From Haliscomenobacter sp. (lineage in GTDB: Bacteria; Bacteroidota; Bacteroidia; Chitinophagales; Saprospiraceae), in the NCBI GenBank assembly GCA_016713275.1, contig JADJPL010000016.1:101441-165440 (forward strand): a stretch of DNA of 64,000 bases. The letters run 5' to 3'. Positions 28,875-39,133 of the stretch are shown piece by piece; the first letter of the stretch is position 1, and each line of letters opens with the position of its first letter. The notes beneath the pieces were generated by a model that was not told the DNA's origin, ran no database searches, and saw only the letters and a program-made list of their open reading frames with translations. The translations under genes and the position numbers were made by a program.

Positions 28875-30737
28875 CTAATCCTCCTCCAGCACCAACTCCG
28901 CATCCTTCTCCCAGATCTCCATCTCGCAGGGCTTGCAGTTGAATTTCAGCTTATACTCCACCTCCCCGTGTTTCAGGGTTAACGGCTCGGCTACTTTATC
29001 CCCCATGGTCGCCCGCTGATAGCGCGGGCATTTCCCCAATTCGTATTTCACGCAATACTTGGTGACCATCACCCGCGATTTGCCAGGGTCCCATTGCAGC
29101 TCAAACGCCTTCTCTATCTCCGTGACCCCGTGGCGCTGGTAGAATGCCCGGGCCAGCTTGTTCGACACATTGTAGGTAAAATCGAGCGCCTTCACCGGAT
29201 ACGGGTGATCCGTTTTGACGAGGGGGCGCTCTTCGCGCTGGTAATCCCTTATGCGAATCTCGATCAGTTGCTCCAACGCCGCCCGGCGGATTTCGTTGAC
29301 CCTGGCATTGGGCAAAAACCAGTTTCCCGAAAAATCAACCTCGATGGCGTCCGCCACGAAGGGCGTATTTCCTGTTTTGGCCAGGTTCTTCTTGATGTTT
29401 TCGATCAGTCCTTCTACGTTTTTGGCGGGCTCTTTGGGCGCGTCGAGGACAGCTGTGCTCTGATGCCTGTCTTCGTCGGTCACCTGCAGGAAAAAACCGG
29501 TTTCGGTTTCGCCAAAGCGCATCGTCACCCCGATTTTACGCACCGCGCTGTTTTCGTTTTCCAGCATCCGGTTGAACTCCGCGTCGAGGTTGCGGTATAT
29601 TTCTGTGCCGGCCGGGAGGGGTTTCAGGGTATTGGGCACCACGAGGTCATTGACGATGATATTGACCTGCACGCCATCCGCCACGCCTTGTTCGTTGAGA
29701 AAAAACAGGCCGTCGCCGTTGTGAAGCCACTCGTGGTTTTCGATCCGGTAGCCGTTGGCTTTCACCTCCAGCTATTTTCCGATGTACTGCCCCTGAGACT
29801 TGGGGCTTTCCCAGGCCCCGATCTTTTCGCGGCGGTGGTTGACAAAGTAATCCGTATACCCCCGGTTGAAGCTGCGGTCCAAGGCCGGCTCAAACTGGTA
29901 GAACGTCCGGCCCGACGAGGCTTTTTCGTATTGGCTGGCATGGGCTTCGAGAAACGCGTCCAGCTTCCTGCGCAAATAGGCCGTGTTGTTTTTCACGTAA
30001 ACCAGGTCTTTGAGCCGCCCTTCAATTTTGAACGACGAAATGCCCGCCCGGATCAGATTGGGCAGCTCATCCGACAGATCCAGGTCTTTGATCGACAGCA
30101 GGTGGCTGCTTTCGATGAGCGTAGCGCCCGTACCGTCGATCAGCTGGTAGGGCAGCCGGCAGTTCTGGGCGCAGGAGCCGCGGTTGGCCGAGCGCTCGCC
30201 GTTGGCGACGCTCATGTAGCAGTTGCCGCTAAACGACACGCACAGAGCGCCGGTGACAAAAAATTCCAGCTCGGCGCCAGTAGCTTCATGAATTTCCCGG
30301 ATCTGGTCCAGGTTGAGTTCCCGCGCCAAAACTACGCGCTTCATCCCCGCACCCGCCAGAAATTGGACGTGGGCTGCGTCGCGGTTATTGGTCTGCGTGC
30401 TGGCGTGGAGCACGATGGGCGGCAGGTCCATCTCCAAAATCCCCATGTCCTGAACAATGAGGGCATCCACTCCGATGCGGTACAACTCCCAGATCAGCTG
30501 ACGGCAGGCCTCCAGCTCGTTGTCGTACAAAATGGTATTGACGGTCACCAGCACCTTCGCCTTGAACAGGTGGGCATAGCGGACCAACTCCGCGATATCC
30601 TCCACCGGGTTCGTCGCATTTGTCCGGGCGCCAAACATCGGCGCGCCGATGTACACCGCGTCGGCGCCCGCATTGATAGCAGCCATCCCCTGGTACAGGT
30701 TTTTGGCAGGGGCGAGGATCTCGATCTTTTTTCTCAT
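28875..30737 (-). pseudogene. U32-family peptidase/RNA-modification protein interrupted by an in-frame TAG
   Basis: The N-terminal part (30737-29772) is a U32 domain: IEILAPAKNLYQGMAAINAG then ADAVYIGAP, and the cysteine region SFSGNCYMSVANGERSANRG followed by SCAQNCRLPY, ending SQGQYIGK. The next codon is TAG (29774-29772). Reading continues in the same frame as LEVKANGYRIENHEWLHNGD through a DUF3656-like C-terminal part with four further cysteines near the end (YCVKYELGKC, CKPCE). With the stop replaced by any sense codon the protein would be about 620 residues, close to long U32 proteins such as E. coli RlhA, which hydroxylates 23S rRNA. A GTG at 29765 could restart translation. The cause may be a nonsense mutation, read-through or a base error. 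Confidence 0.8.
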
Positions 30738-30781
30738 GCGGTTCGGGTGGGTTGTTTTCTGCTAAGCATTTGGCCAGAGCG

Positions 30782-30789
30782 CAAAAATA
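30782..30789 (-). promoter_or_regulatory. Possible promoter -7 box for the U32 gene
   Basis: On the minus strand TATTTTTG matches TAnnTTTG, about 45 nt upstream of the U32 start. A TTTG lies 26 nt further upstream, slightly farther than usual. Confidence 0.4.
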
Positions 30790-31000
30790 AGATAACTTTA
30801 GCAGACGTTTCCATTCAAACAAGGGTTAAACGAGTAAAGGACGTTAGGAACAAATCGTTTTGCGGAGAAAGCCACCAGAAGGACCGGCGGGTTGTTGCGC
30901 GTTTTGCCCCTGGGGACCCCGTTTTGAGCCTTCTCGAGACCAAGGCAACGGAACGGATTGACGCCACAAACCGACCTGACCCTTTTCAAGCTTTCCCCCC

Positions 31001-32190
31001 CTACAATAACAACTTCGTCCGTTCCAGCTTTTCCCGGATCAATGGTTTGAGTTTGCGGCCTGCATCCAGGAGCAGGATCTCGTCGGTAGGAAACGGCATA
31101 GGCCGGTTGCCGATGCGTTTGCGCGTATCGGCGCTAAGCGCGCGCTCATCCCCTTTGAAGGTAGAAGCGTAGTTTTCAAAGAAGGCTTCGGCGCCGAGGT
31201 CCTGCACGTCGATCAGGGTACCGGTGCGATAATCAAAGAACTCCAGCCTGCCAGCCATACGCACCATTTTGTGCTGGTAATTTTCAAGCACCCAGGCTTT
31301 GATGACGACCTTTTTCGGCACTTTGACATCGTTGCCGAGGCTGTCTTTTTTACGTTGCCGCGCTCGTCGAGCACGTATTGAAAGCCGTCTTCGATTTCTT
31401 TCGTCTCTTCGTATTCGCGTTCCTTCACCACGCCGGGGCTAGCCTGAACATCGAGGAGCGAATAGGTCACCCGGTAGTCGTACTCTACGCCAGACTGCCG
31501 CTCGCTGTGGAACACTTTCCAACTGCCTTGCTGGTTGCCAAAACCGAGCTGCATGATCTCCTGTTCAAGTCCGGCGGGAAGAATAACGGGCGCCCGGTTT
31601 TCCATATGCACGAGCACGAAGGTGGTGCCCAGTTCCCGGGCTTCCTCCAAAAGGGCGTCGCGGTCGCGATAGATCCGGAAGTACTTGTCGATGCGCTGGA
31701 GCTGCCCTACCGCTTCCCGCGCAGCCAAGCGGTCGCGGTTGCGCCGGGCATTGTCCATCAGCCGGAGCGCGTCTTTGTACAGAAACGCCGCCGCTTCTTC
31801 CTGGGCTTCCTTTTTAAGCCCATCCGTGCGCACAAAACGGAAATTGGCCTGGTTGCCCACCCGGTCGTACAAGGGGAGTAACGGCTCGATACGAGCCTGA
31901 CGCGCTTCGATGCGCTGATACACTTCGTACACCCGCTCCCAGTCTTCCGGCCGCCCGCTCGCTTTCAGGCGATCTGCCATTTCCATATCGCGTGCCGTCG
32001 CCTTTTCAAAGGCGTCTTCCAGGGTGCGGACGAGGTCTTCCTTCTTTTCCTTCTTCCCCGCCAACCGCTGAATGGCCATGCCGATGGCTTCATCGTAATC
32101 TCCCGTTTCCATAACCTTGACCGGCGACGAGCAGTTGGATAAAAACAAAACAAGGACAAAGAACGCCCAAAGGGCCGTGTAGGTTTTCAT
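31001..32190 (-). CDS. Predicted outer-membrane or periplasmic lipoprotein of unknown function, one-base frame break
   Basis: The start at ATG 32190 gives MKTYTALWAFFVLVLFLSNC, a lipoprotein signal with the lipobox cysteine at residue 20. The mature part is helical and charged (TPR-like: YDEAIGMAIQRLAGKKEKKE, VYEVYQRIEARQARIEPLLP), followed by a beta-rich region. An A6 run (31345-31351 on the plus strand as T6-T7) appears one base short; adding a base joins NVKKDSLGNDVKVPKKVVI to the C-terminal piece ending at 31001 (MVRMAGRLEFFDYRTGTLID). The corrected length is about 396 residues. I do not recognise a named family. An ATG at 32223 is an alternative start. Confidence 0.7.
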
Positions 32191-32350
32191 TTGGCGCATA
32201 GCCGGGTTGTTTAGGTTGATCAATCGTTTTCTTTACACGAAATTAAGCCCTTCCTTTTTTCTGTACTGCTAACGAAGCGTTAATTTGGAAAAGCGTATGG
32301 TTAAAAAGGCTTAAGGCGGGAGCCTCGCGAAGGCAGTAAGGCACGAGGCA

Positions 32351-32415
32351 GAGCCTCGCGCCAGTTTGCTGCGGGAGCCTCGCGCCAGTTTGCTGCGGGA
32401 GCCTCGCGCCAGTTC
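32351..32415. repeat. 24-nt tandem repeat, about 2.7 copies
   Basis: The unit GAGCCTCGCGCCAGTTTGCT plus GCGG repeats exactly at 32351-32374 and 32375-32398, with a third partial copy to about 32415. It uses the same GAGCCTCGC word that recurs in other gaps of this window. Confidence 0.85.
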
Positions 32416-32440
32416 GGCACTTCGCTACTTCGTCACCCCG

Positions 32441-33694
32441 CTACTTCGCTACTTTTTCCTCCCACACCATCGCCAGATGGACCAGCGTTTGGGCGGCAAG
32501 TTCCATGTCTTGTACCGACACCCACTCCTGGCGGGAATGGAAAGCGTGTTCGCCGGCAAAAATATTGGGGCAAGGCAGGCCCATGTAAGAAAGGCGGGAA
32601 CCATCGGTGCCGCCGCGAATGCTGGAACGGATGGGTTCCATACCAGCCCGGCGGATGGCCTCTGCGGCAAATTCAGCCACCTGCGGGTGTTGGTCCAGCA
32701 CCTTCTTCATATTGCGGTATTGCTCGGTCACTTTGAATTCAGCCCGGGAATTGGGATAGTCGTTCAGCACCTCATCGAGAATCCTTTTGAGCAGGTGTTC
32801 GTGTTCGATCAAGCCTTCGTCGGTAAAATCCCGGACAATGAACTGAACCACCGCTTTTTCAAGCCCTCCGGATATACTGGTTGGATGAATGAACCCCTCC
32901 CTCCCGGAAGTGCTCTCCGGGGAAAGCCGGTCTTTGGGCAAGCGGTCCACGACCGCTGCGGCGATCTTGATGGCGTTTTCCATCTTCCCTTGGGCAAACC
33001 CCGGATGGGCGCTCACACCATGGATTGTAATGGTCGCCGCGTCGGCGGAAAACGTTTCGTCTTCCAGCGAACCGCGCTTTTCCCCATCGATAGTATAGCC
33101 GAAGGCGGCGCCGAGTTTTTCCAGATCGACCTTATTCACCCCTCGTCCGATCTCTTCGTCGGGCGTAAACAGGATCTTGATCGTCCCGTGGGGTATGTCC
33201 GGATGGGTTACCAGGAATTGGGCCGCATCCATGATAGCCGCAACGCCGGCCTTGTTGTCGGCGCCCAGCAACGTCGTGCCGCTGGCGGTGATGAGGTCGT
33301 TGCCGATTTGCTCCAGCAGGTCTGGATGCTCTTCCGGCTTTATGACAACCGACGGATCATCGGGAAGAACGATCTCCCCGCCTCCGTAATTGACGTGGAG
33401 GATTGGCTTTACGCCTGCGCCACTGCTATCCGGCGAGGTATCCACATGGGAACAATAGCAGATGACCGGAACGTTCTTAGGGGTATTCGCCGGGATCGTG
33501 GCATACACATACCCGTGCGGATCGAGGTGGGCGTCGGCAATACCCATTGCCAGCAGTTCTTCTACCAGCACCCGGCTGAGGTCTTTCTGCTTTTCGGTGG
33601 AAGGCTGGGTTGGGGATTCCGGATCCGACTGGGTGTCGATTTGCACATAGCGCAAGAAGCGCTCCAGCACCGTATGTTTCATCGCGAGTTCCAT
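32441..33694 (-). CDS. pepT: Peptidase T (tripeptide aminopeptidase)
   Basis: This M20 metallo-aminopeptidase of about 417 residues removes N-terminal residues from tripeptides in the cytosol. Zinc ligands and catalytic residues are visible in YCSHVDTSPD (HxD), LLGADNKAGVAAIMD (Asp), FTPDEEIGRG (EE), and the later FAGEHAFHSRQEW (His). The dimerisation insert contains GVSAHPGFAQGKMENAI. I chose the start at 33694 (MELAMKHTVLERFLRYVQID) because a promoter box ends only 13 nt upstream; ATG 33682 is also possible. The gene is intact. Confidence 0.92.
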   Translation of the reverse strand: MELAMKHTVLERFLRYVQIDTQSDPESPTQPSTEKQKDLSRVLVEELLAMGIADAHLDPHGYVYATIPANTPKNVPVICYCSHVDTSPDSSGAGVKPILHVNYGGGEIVLPDDPSVVIKPEEHPDLLEQIGNDLITASGTTLLGADNKAGVAAIMDAAQFLVTHPDIPHGTIKILFTPDEEIGRGVNKVDLEKLGAAFGYTIDGEKRGSLEDETFSADAATITIHGVSAHPGFAQGKMENAIKIAAAVVDRLPKDRLSPESTSGREGFIHPTSISGGLEKAVVQFIVRDFTDEGLIEHEHLLKRILDEVLNDYPNSRAEFKVTEQYRNMKKVLDQHPQVAEFAAEAIRRAGMEPIRSSIRGGTDGSRLSYMGLPCPNIFAGEHAFHSRQEWVSVQDMELAAQTLVHLAMVWEEKVAK

Positions 33695-33706
33695 AACGCT
33701 TTTTGT

Positions 33707-33714
33707 CAAAGATA
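33707..33714 (-). promoter_or_regulatory. pepT promoter -7 box
   Basis: TATCTTTG on the minus strand fits TAnnTTTG exactly. It lies between the glnN terminator and pepT, giving a leader of only a few bases. Confidence 0.55.
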
Positions 33715-33715
33715 C

Positions 33716-33748
33716 AAAAAGCAAGAGGCTTTCCCTTGCGGGAAGCCT
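33716..33748 (-). terminator. Probable terminator downstream of glnN
   Basis: On the minus strand AGGCTTCCC and GGGAAAGCCT form a stem with a GCAA loop, followed by CTTGCTTTTTG. It sits about 200 nt after the glnN stop and just before the pepT promoter, insulating the two genes. Confidence 0.6.
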
Positions 33749-33782
33749 CCTGAAAACGTGTTTTTCATACTAATACGAAAAA

Positions 33783-33940
33783 AGTTGCGAAGTTGCGAAG
33801 TTGCGAGGTTGCGAAGTTCTTTGTTCAAAGAAACCCTTCGCAATCACGTAACTTACTTCGTAACTTGCTTCGTAACGTCGTAACCTCGTAACGTCGCAAC
33901 TTTCTTCGTAACTCCGCAACGTCGCAACCTCGTAACTTTT
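33783..33940. repeat. 8-nt tandem repeat region (GTTGCGA[AG] type), copy 1
   Basis: Units GAAGTTGC/GAGGTTGC run at 33783-33818, and their complement (CGTAACCT, CGTAACGT, CGCAACTT) at 33845-33940. It fills the gap between glnN and the terminator. The same repeat occurs at 52486, 54160 and 57562. Confidence 0.85.
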
Positions 33941-33942
33941 AA

Positions 33943-36134
33943 CTACCGCACGAACATCATCTCCCGGTACTTCACCAGCGGCCATTCGCGGTCGTCGACG
34001 AGGTATTCGAGGCGGTCGGCATGGGTGCGGATCACTTCCATGTAAGGCTTCACATCGGCGCAGTAAGCTTGAGCTTTTTCTTCCGCATCGCCGTGCTCAT
34101 TGGCTTTTTTCCTGGCTTCCGTCATGGCCTCCACCTGGTCCTTGATCGCGTTGATGTTTTCGGAAATGCGGAGGATAAGATCCAACTGGCCGCGATAGGC
34201 CTCTTCCGGCAGATCGAGGTCTTTAAGACTTCCGACGTTGTCGGCCAGGCTGGTCTGGTATTCGATAGCGGCAGGCAGGATATGGTTGATCGCCATTTCG
34301 CCCATAGTCCGCGATTCGATTTGCAGCTTGAGTACGTAGCTGTCGCACATGACGTCGTAGTGGGCATGGAGTTCCCGCTCGGTGAAGACGCCGGCGCCGG
34401 TGAAGAGCTCCTGGGCTGCTTCCGTCACGTAAGCCTTCAACGCATCCGGAGTGTTCGGGGTGTTGGCCAGTCCGCGGCGGGCGGCTTCGGCTTTCCACTC
34501 GTCGCTGTAATTATCGCCTTCGAAGCGGATGTTTTTCGATTCGGTGATGTACTTTTTGATCACCGCGAGGATAGCGGCGTCTTTATCCATCCCACTGGCG
34601 AGCAAGCCGTCGACTTCCGTTTTGAAGTCCATCAGCTGGCGGCCCATGATGGTGTTCATGATCGTCATCGGGCCGGCGCAGTTCATGGAGGAGCCGACCA
34701 TGCGGATCTCAAATTTGTTGCCGGTGAAGGCAAAAGGCGACGTCCGGTTACGGTCGGTGTTATCGCGTTCGAGATCGGGCACTTTGCTAAGCAGGTTCAG
34801 CACTTCCTTGACGCCGCTGATGTCGGCGGGGATACCTGCTTCGATGCTGTCGAGCAGGCGGGTCATGGCGTCGCCGAGGAAAACGGAAACGATCGCCGGA
34901 GGGGCTTCGTTGGCGCCGAGGCGATGGTCGTTGGAAGCCGAAGCGACGCTGGCACGGAGCAGGTCGGCATAGCGGTACACCGACTGGATAGTGCACACGA
35001 AGAAGGTGAGGAATTGCAGGTTTTTGCCCGGGTTTTGCCTGGGCTAAGCAGGTTCTTACCGGTATTGGTGCCCATCGACCAGTTGTTGTGCTTGCCCGAA
35101 CCGTTAACCCCTGCGAACGGTTTCTCGTGGAGCAGTACCGGAGGCGGTGGCGGCGCGCCACGCGGTCCATGACGTCCATGAGCAGCTGGTTGTGGTCGAC
35201 GGCGACGTTGACGTCCTCAAACATCGGCGCCAACTCGTACTGGCCGGGGCCCACCTCGTTGTGGCGGGTGCGAACGGGAATACCCAGCTTGTGGGCTTCG
35301 GTCTCCAGGTCGCGCATGTACGCAAACACCCGCTCCGGAATCGATCCGAAATAATGATCCTCCAACTGCTGGCCTTTCGGGGAATGCTTCCCGAGCAGGG
35401 TCCTTCCGGTCAGCACCAGGTCGGGGCGGGCAGAATACAGGGCTTCGTCGACGAGGAAGTACTCCTGCTCCCATCCCAGGGTAGCATGCACTTTGTTCAC
35501 ATCCGCATCGAACATCTGGCAAACCGGCACAGCTGCTTTCTCCAAATAAGCCTGCGACTTCAGCAGCGGCAGTTTGTAATCCAGCGAATCGCCGGAGTAG
35601 GTTACGAAGATCGTTGGGATACAAAGCGTTCTCCCTTCCCCAATTTCGATAATGAAAGCAGGAGAGGACGGGTCCCATGCCGTATAACCGCGCGCTTCAA
35701 AGGTAGAGCGCAGCCCGCCCCCCGGGAAGCTCGATCCGTCAGGCTCCTGCTGCACCAGGGCGTCTCCGCTGAATTCTTCCAGCACTTCGCCGTCCGGGCG
35801 AAGGGTAAAGAAAGGAGTCGTGCTTCTCCGCCGTGCGGCCGGTAAGCGGCTGAAACCAGTGCGTGTAGTGGGTTGCCCCTCTTTCCATCGCCCATTTTTT
35901 CATCCCCGCAGCCGCCGTTTCGGCTTGCTCGCGGGTGAGCTTGGCGCCGGAATGGATCGCCTTTTTCAGCGATTTGTAAGCATCTTTGCTGAGGTACTCT
36001 TCCATGGCCTGATCGTTGAACACGTTGGAGCCAAAGAAATCGGAAATTTTCTCCGAAGGCGCCCCGACAAATTCGAGGTCGTAGGTGGGCCGTGTAAACA
36101 CGGTTTCCAATGCGCTAAATCTGGATAGACTCAT
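33943..36134 (-). CDS. glnN: Glutamine synthetase type III, three one-base frame breaks
   Basis: This cytosolic enzyme makes glutamine from glutamate, ammonia and ATP. Corrected, it is about 730 residues, the usual GSIII length, starting at ATG 36134 (MSLSRFSALETVFTRPTYDL). Landmarks are GATHYTHWFQPLTG, ATLGWEQEYFLVDEAL, RHNEVGPGQYELAPMFEDVN, LLHEKPFAGVNGSGKHNNWS, and NTDRNRTSPFAFTGNKFEIR. Frame changes are one extra base near 35807, one missing G near 35138 and one missing C near 35040. Each correction restores exact family sequence (DSFFTLRPDGEVLEEFSG; RLRVLLHEK; GKTPGKNLQFLTFFV). Three slips of mixed sign in one essential-type gene argue for sequencing error rather than decay. Confidence 0.9.
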
Positions 36135-36621
36135 AACTCTAGTTCCTTTTATTGAATGATTAAAACGCTTTCTCGCGAATTGGCAGGCCCGGAGAGCCTG
36201 CTCCATGCCTATGATGGAAATATTATGTTTCTGCGGTCATTTTCAAATGGCCTGCCCGTTAAAGGGCAGACCCATATCCTGCGCATACGCGCTGGAACTA
36301 GAGTAAAACGTATTCCAGGGAAAAAACCCGTTCCTTCACCTTGCTCCTACCCTGTTCTTTCCGATGCCACAAAAATAGAATCCCACCCGACTGGAAGACA
36401 AAAGAGTTTTTTGGTTCCCTGTTACCTCCAAGGTAAGCAAAAAGCAGGTAAAAAACTGTTTTTCAGCATATTAAAACCCAATAAAATGTCATGCCCAGCC
36501 AACTTCAGGGCGGAATTGGCCCCAACCCGCGCGCCGCGAAGCATCGCGTATTATATTTTTCGCTGCTGAATACAAAACCCAACCGAAGCCCTTATCTTTA
36601 CCCTGGATCAAGACACCCAAA
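36135..36621. other. Divergent promoter region between glnN and the helix-hairpin-helix barrel gene
   Basis: No gene is seen. An 11-nt inverted pair ACTCTAGTTCC (about 36136-36146, next to the glnN start) and GGAACTAGAGT (about 36294-36304) lies 150 nt apart and could be an operator pair. TATCTTTA at 36593-36600 is a near match to TAnnTTTG, 21 nt before the downstream gene. Confidence 0.4.
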
Positions 36622-38721
36622 ATGCGCCGGACGCCCAATTCCCTGACGTTTTTCCTGCTCCTCCTCCTGGCAGTCCTGCTTATCAGCCAGCGCCAAGCCT
36701 TCGGACAGGCCGACACCCTCCCCTTGCCCGACCGCAACAGGGAAACCCTCGAAGATGCATTTCAGAACGCCGGCGCCGAAAACGCCGATTTTGATTACAA
36801 CGACCAGTTTGATCAGCTCGAACGCTATATCTCCCGCCCGCTGAACCTGAACAAAGCGTCCGAAATCGCCCTTCGGGACCTGGGCCTGCTGACCGACCTG
36901 CAGATCCTCAATTTGCTGCAATACCGCCAAACCGCCGGCGCGTTGATCTCCATTTACGAACTTCAGGCTATTCCCGGGTTTGATTCCATTTCCATCCAGC
37001 GGATACTGCCCTTTGTCGGGCTCCAGGGCGACCTCGACGACTTCCAGGTCCCGTTGGGAGAGATGTTTACCAAAGGCCGGAACGAAGCCCAATTGCGCTG
37101 GTCGCGCTTCCTGGAACCCCAGGAAGGGTACGGACAGGAAAACGCTGAAACTGGGTACCTGGGCGATGCCAACCAATTGTTTTTTCGCTACCGGCATACC
37201 TACTACAACCGGCTCAGCTATGGGGTCACTGCCGAAAAAGACCGCGGGGAGCCTTTTTTCAAGGACCACAACCCGGAGGGGTTTGATTTTTATTCTGCGC
37301 ATTTTTTCCTTCGCGGCTACAACAAGCTGATTCGTGCCGTTGCCCTGGGCGATTACCGGGTGAGTTTTGGCCAGGGGCTGATCCTGTTCTCGGGTTTTGG
37401 ATATGGGAAAAGCGCGTTGTCGACCAGCATCAAGCGCAGTTCGCTGCCGCTTCGGGCATCTGCGTCCGCCAGCGAAACCGGGTTTCTGAGAGGGGCCGCC
37501 GCCACCCTTGGCCTTGGGCCTTCCCTGACGATTACCCCGTTTATTTCCTACCGAAAGCGCGACGGCAACCTTACCGGCAACGACAGTCTGTCGCTTGGGC
37601 TGCTCCAGTTCAGCTCTTTCAACGAAAGCGGATACCACCGGACCACTGCGGAGGAGTCCGACCGGGGGCAGATCCGGCATTTGAGCGCCGGCATGACCCT
37701 GCAGTGGGAACGCCCGGGAATCCATCTGGGATTCAACGCCCTGCACAACGAGCTGGATCCCGAGTTCGACCCCAAGCTGGCGCCCTACAACCAATTCTAT
37801 TTTCGCGGAAAGACCCTCTCCAACCTCAGTACCGACTACGCCTTCCGCCTGGGCAACCTCAACCTCTTTGGCGAAACCGCCTGGAGCGATAACGGCGCCG
37901 TCGCTACGGTGAACGGGCTGCTCGCCACCCTCGACCGCAAAGCAGATCTGGCGATTTTATTCCGCCACCTTCCCCGCGACTACCAAGCCCTCGACGCCGT
38001 TCCCTTTGCCGATGGCAGTGCCGGCCGAAACGAAACCGGAATCTACGCCGGGTTGGAACTGCGGCCCATCACCCAATGGACGCTCAACGCGTATGCCGAT
38101 TTCTGGACCCACCCCTGGCTGCGGTTTACCGCCGACGGCCCTTCCCGGGGCAACGAGTACCGGGTTCGGGTTACGTTTGAAAAACGCCGGAAACTTCGGG
38201 TGTACGGGGAAATCCGGCACAGGTCGCTCGAACAAAACGGCCCCGAAGCCCTTCCGTTCCGGGCGCTCGAGCCCGAAGAAGCCCTGACCCTCCGGCTCCA
38301 TGTGAGCAACCAGGTTTCCAAAGCGCTGGAGTTGCGCACGCGCTTGGACTGGGGCTGGGCTACCCCTGCCGGACAGGAACAGCAATCCGGCATGGTCCTG
38401 CTCCAGGATGTCATCTTCCATCCCATCCAATCCCCCATCTCCTTCACCGCCCGCTTCGCCGTTTTCGATACCGATGGCTACGCGATGCGCTTCTACCATT
38501 TCGAAAACGACCTGCTCAACGCCTTTTCCATCCCCGCATACTACAACCGGGGGTACCGCTTTTACCTCAACCTCCGGTTACGCCCGATGCGCAACCTCAC
38601 CCTCGAAGCCCGCTTTGCCCGAACCTACTGGTCCAACCAGGAAGCCATCGGAACCGGCCTCGAAGCGATCTCCGGTCAGTATAAAACCCAGGTCAGCTCC
38701 CAAATCAAATGGGTTTTCTAA
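36622..38721 (+). CDS. Helix-hairpin-helix plus outer-membrane beta-barrel protein
   Basis: This 699-residue exported protein has a signal peptide (SLTFFLLLLLAVLLISQRQAFG). Two ComEA-like helix-hairpin-helix motifs follow at about 70-140 (RPLNLNKASEIALRDLGLLT, ELQAIPGFDSISIQRILPFV). A long region of amphipathic strands rich in aromatic and charged residues runs from about 145 to the end, finishing QVSSQIKWVF with a terminal Phe. Proteins with this arrangement are widespread in Bacteroidota but not functionally characterised; a role in DNA uptake is sometimes guessed from the HhH part, which is not proven. It stands alone and divergent from glnN. Confidence 0.7.
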   Translation: MRRTPNSLTFFLLLLLAVLLISQRQAFGQADTLPLPDRNRETLEDAFQNAGAENADFDYNDQFDQLERYISRPLNLNKASEIALRDLGLLTDLQILNLLQYRQTAGALISIYELQAIPGFDSISIQRILPFVGLQGDLDDFQVPLGEMFTKGRNEAQLRWSRFLEPQEGYGQENAETGYLGDANQLFFRYRHTYYNRLSYGVTAEKDRGEPFFKDHNPEGFDFYSAHFFLRGYNKLIRAVALGDYRVSFGQGLILFSGFGYGKSALSTSIKRSSLPLRASASASETGFLRGAAATLGLGPSLTITPFISYRKRDGNLTGNDSLSLGLLQFSSFNESGYHRTTAEESDRGQIRHLSAGMTLQWERPGIHLGFNALHNELDPEFDPKLAPYNQFYFRGKTLSNLSTDYAFRLGNLNLFGETAWSDNGAVATVNGLLATLDRKADLAILFRHLPRDYQALDAVPFADGSAGRNETGIYAGLELRPITQWTLNAYADFWTHPWLRFTADGPSRGNEYRVRVTFEKRRKLRVYGEIRHRSLEQNGPEALPFRALEPEEALTLRLHVSNQVSKALELRTRLDWGWATPAGQEQQSGMVLLQDVIFHPIQSPISFTARFAVFDTDGYAMRFYHFENDLLNAFSIPAYYNRGYRFYLNLRLRPMRNLTLEARFARTYWSNQEAIGTGLEAISGQYKTQVSSQIKWVF

Positions 38722-38725
38722 CTTT

Positions 38726-38759
38726 TTTGCTCTTCGCTTCCCGATAGGTCTTACCTTTG
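38726..38759 (+). promoter_or_regulatory. queD promoter (TTTG and TACCTTTG boxes)
   Basis: TTTG at 38726-38729 and TACCTTTG at 38752-38759 match the Bacteroidota -33 and -7 elements with 22 nt between them. The -7 box ends 20 nt before the queD ATG, giving a very short leader. Confidence 0.65.
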
Positions 38760-38779
38760 CGGCAAATTTCTTGGAACGA

Positions 38780-39133
38780 ATGGAAGTGTTTAAAGATTTT
38801 ACGTTTGATTCGGCTCATTTTCTTCCCAACGTGCCGCCAGGGCACAAATGCGCGCGCATGCACGGGCACACCTACCGCGTGCGCATTGTGCTGGAAGGGC
38901 CCCTGCACCCGGTTTTCGGATGGGTCAGGGATTTTGCCGACATCAAGGATGCCTGGAAGCCGCTCGAAGCCCAACTCGACCACCATGTCCTGAATGATAT
39001 CCCCGGATTGGACAACCCCACCGCTGAGCGAATCGCTGCCTGGATCTGGCAGCAACTCCTGCCCAAACTCCCCGAACTCACCCGGATCGAGGTGTACGAA
39101 ACGCCTACGAGTGGGGTGGTGGTTAGAGGGTAG
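38780..39133 (+). CDS. queD: 6-carboxytetrahydropterin synthase (QueD)
   Basis: This 117-residue enzyme converts dihydroneopterin triphosphate to 6-carboxy-5,6,7,8-tetrahydropterin in queuosine synthesis. Zinc histidines are H13 (SAHFLP), H28 and H30 (RMHGHTY). The catalytic Cys is C24 (GHKCAR), with H69 (LDHHVLND) and E107 (VYETPTSG) completing the site. The open frame extends upstream into the preceding gene, but ATG 38780 behind the promoter is the clear start. The size is normal and the gene is intact. Confidence 0.92.
   Translation: MEVFKDFTFDSAHFLPNVPPGHKCARMHGHTYRVRIVLEGPLHPVFGWVRDFADIKDAWKPLEAQLDHHVLNDIPGLDNPTAERIAAWIWQQLLPKLPELTRIEVYETPTSGVVVRG

Noticed and set aside
29094..31172. 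A 692-residue plus-strand open frame across the U32 gene
   Set aside because: It lies opposite U32 and lipoprotein coding sequence with clear family motifs on the minus strand; the plus-strand product is only complementary-frame sequence.
33783..33940. A CRISPR array
   Set aside because: The repeat unit is 8 nt with no spacers; it is a simple tandem repeat. No CRISPR array or cas gene was seen anywhere in the window.
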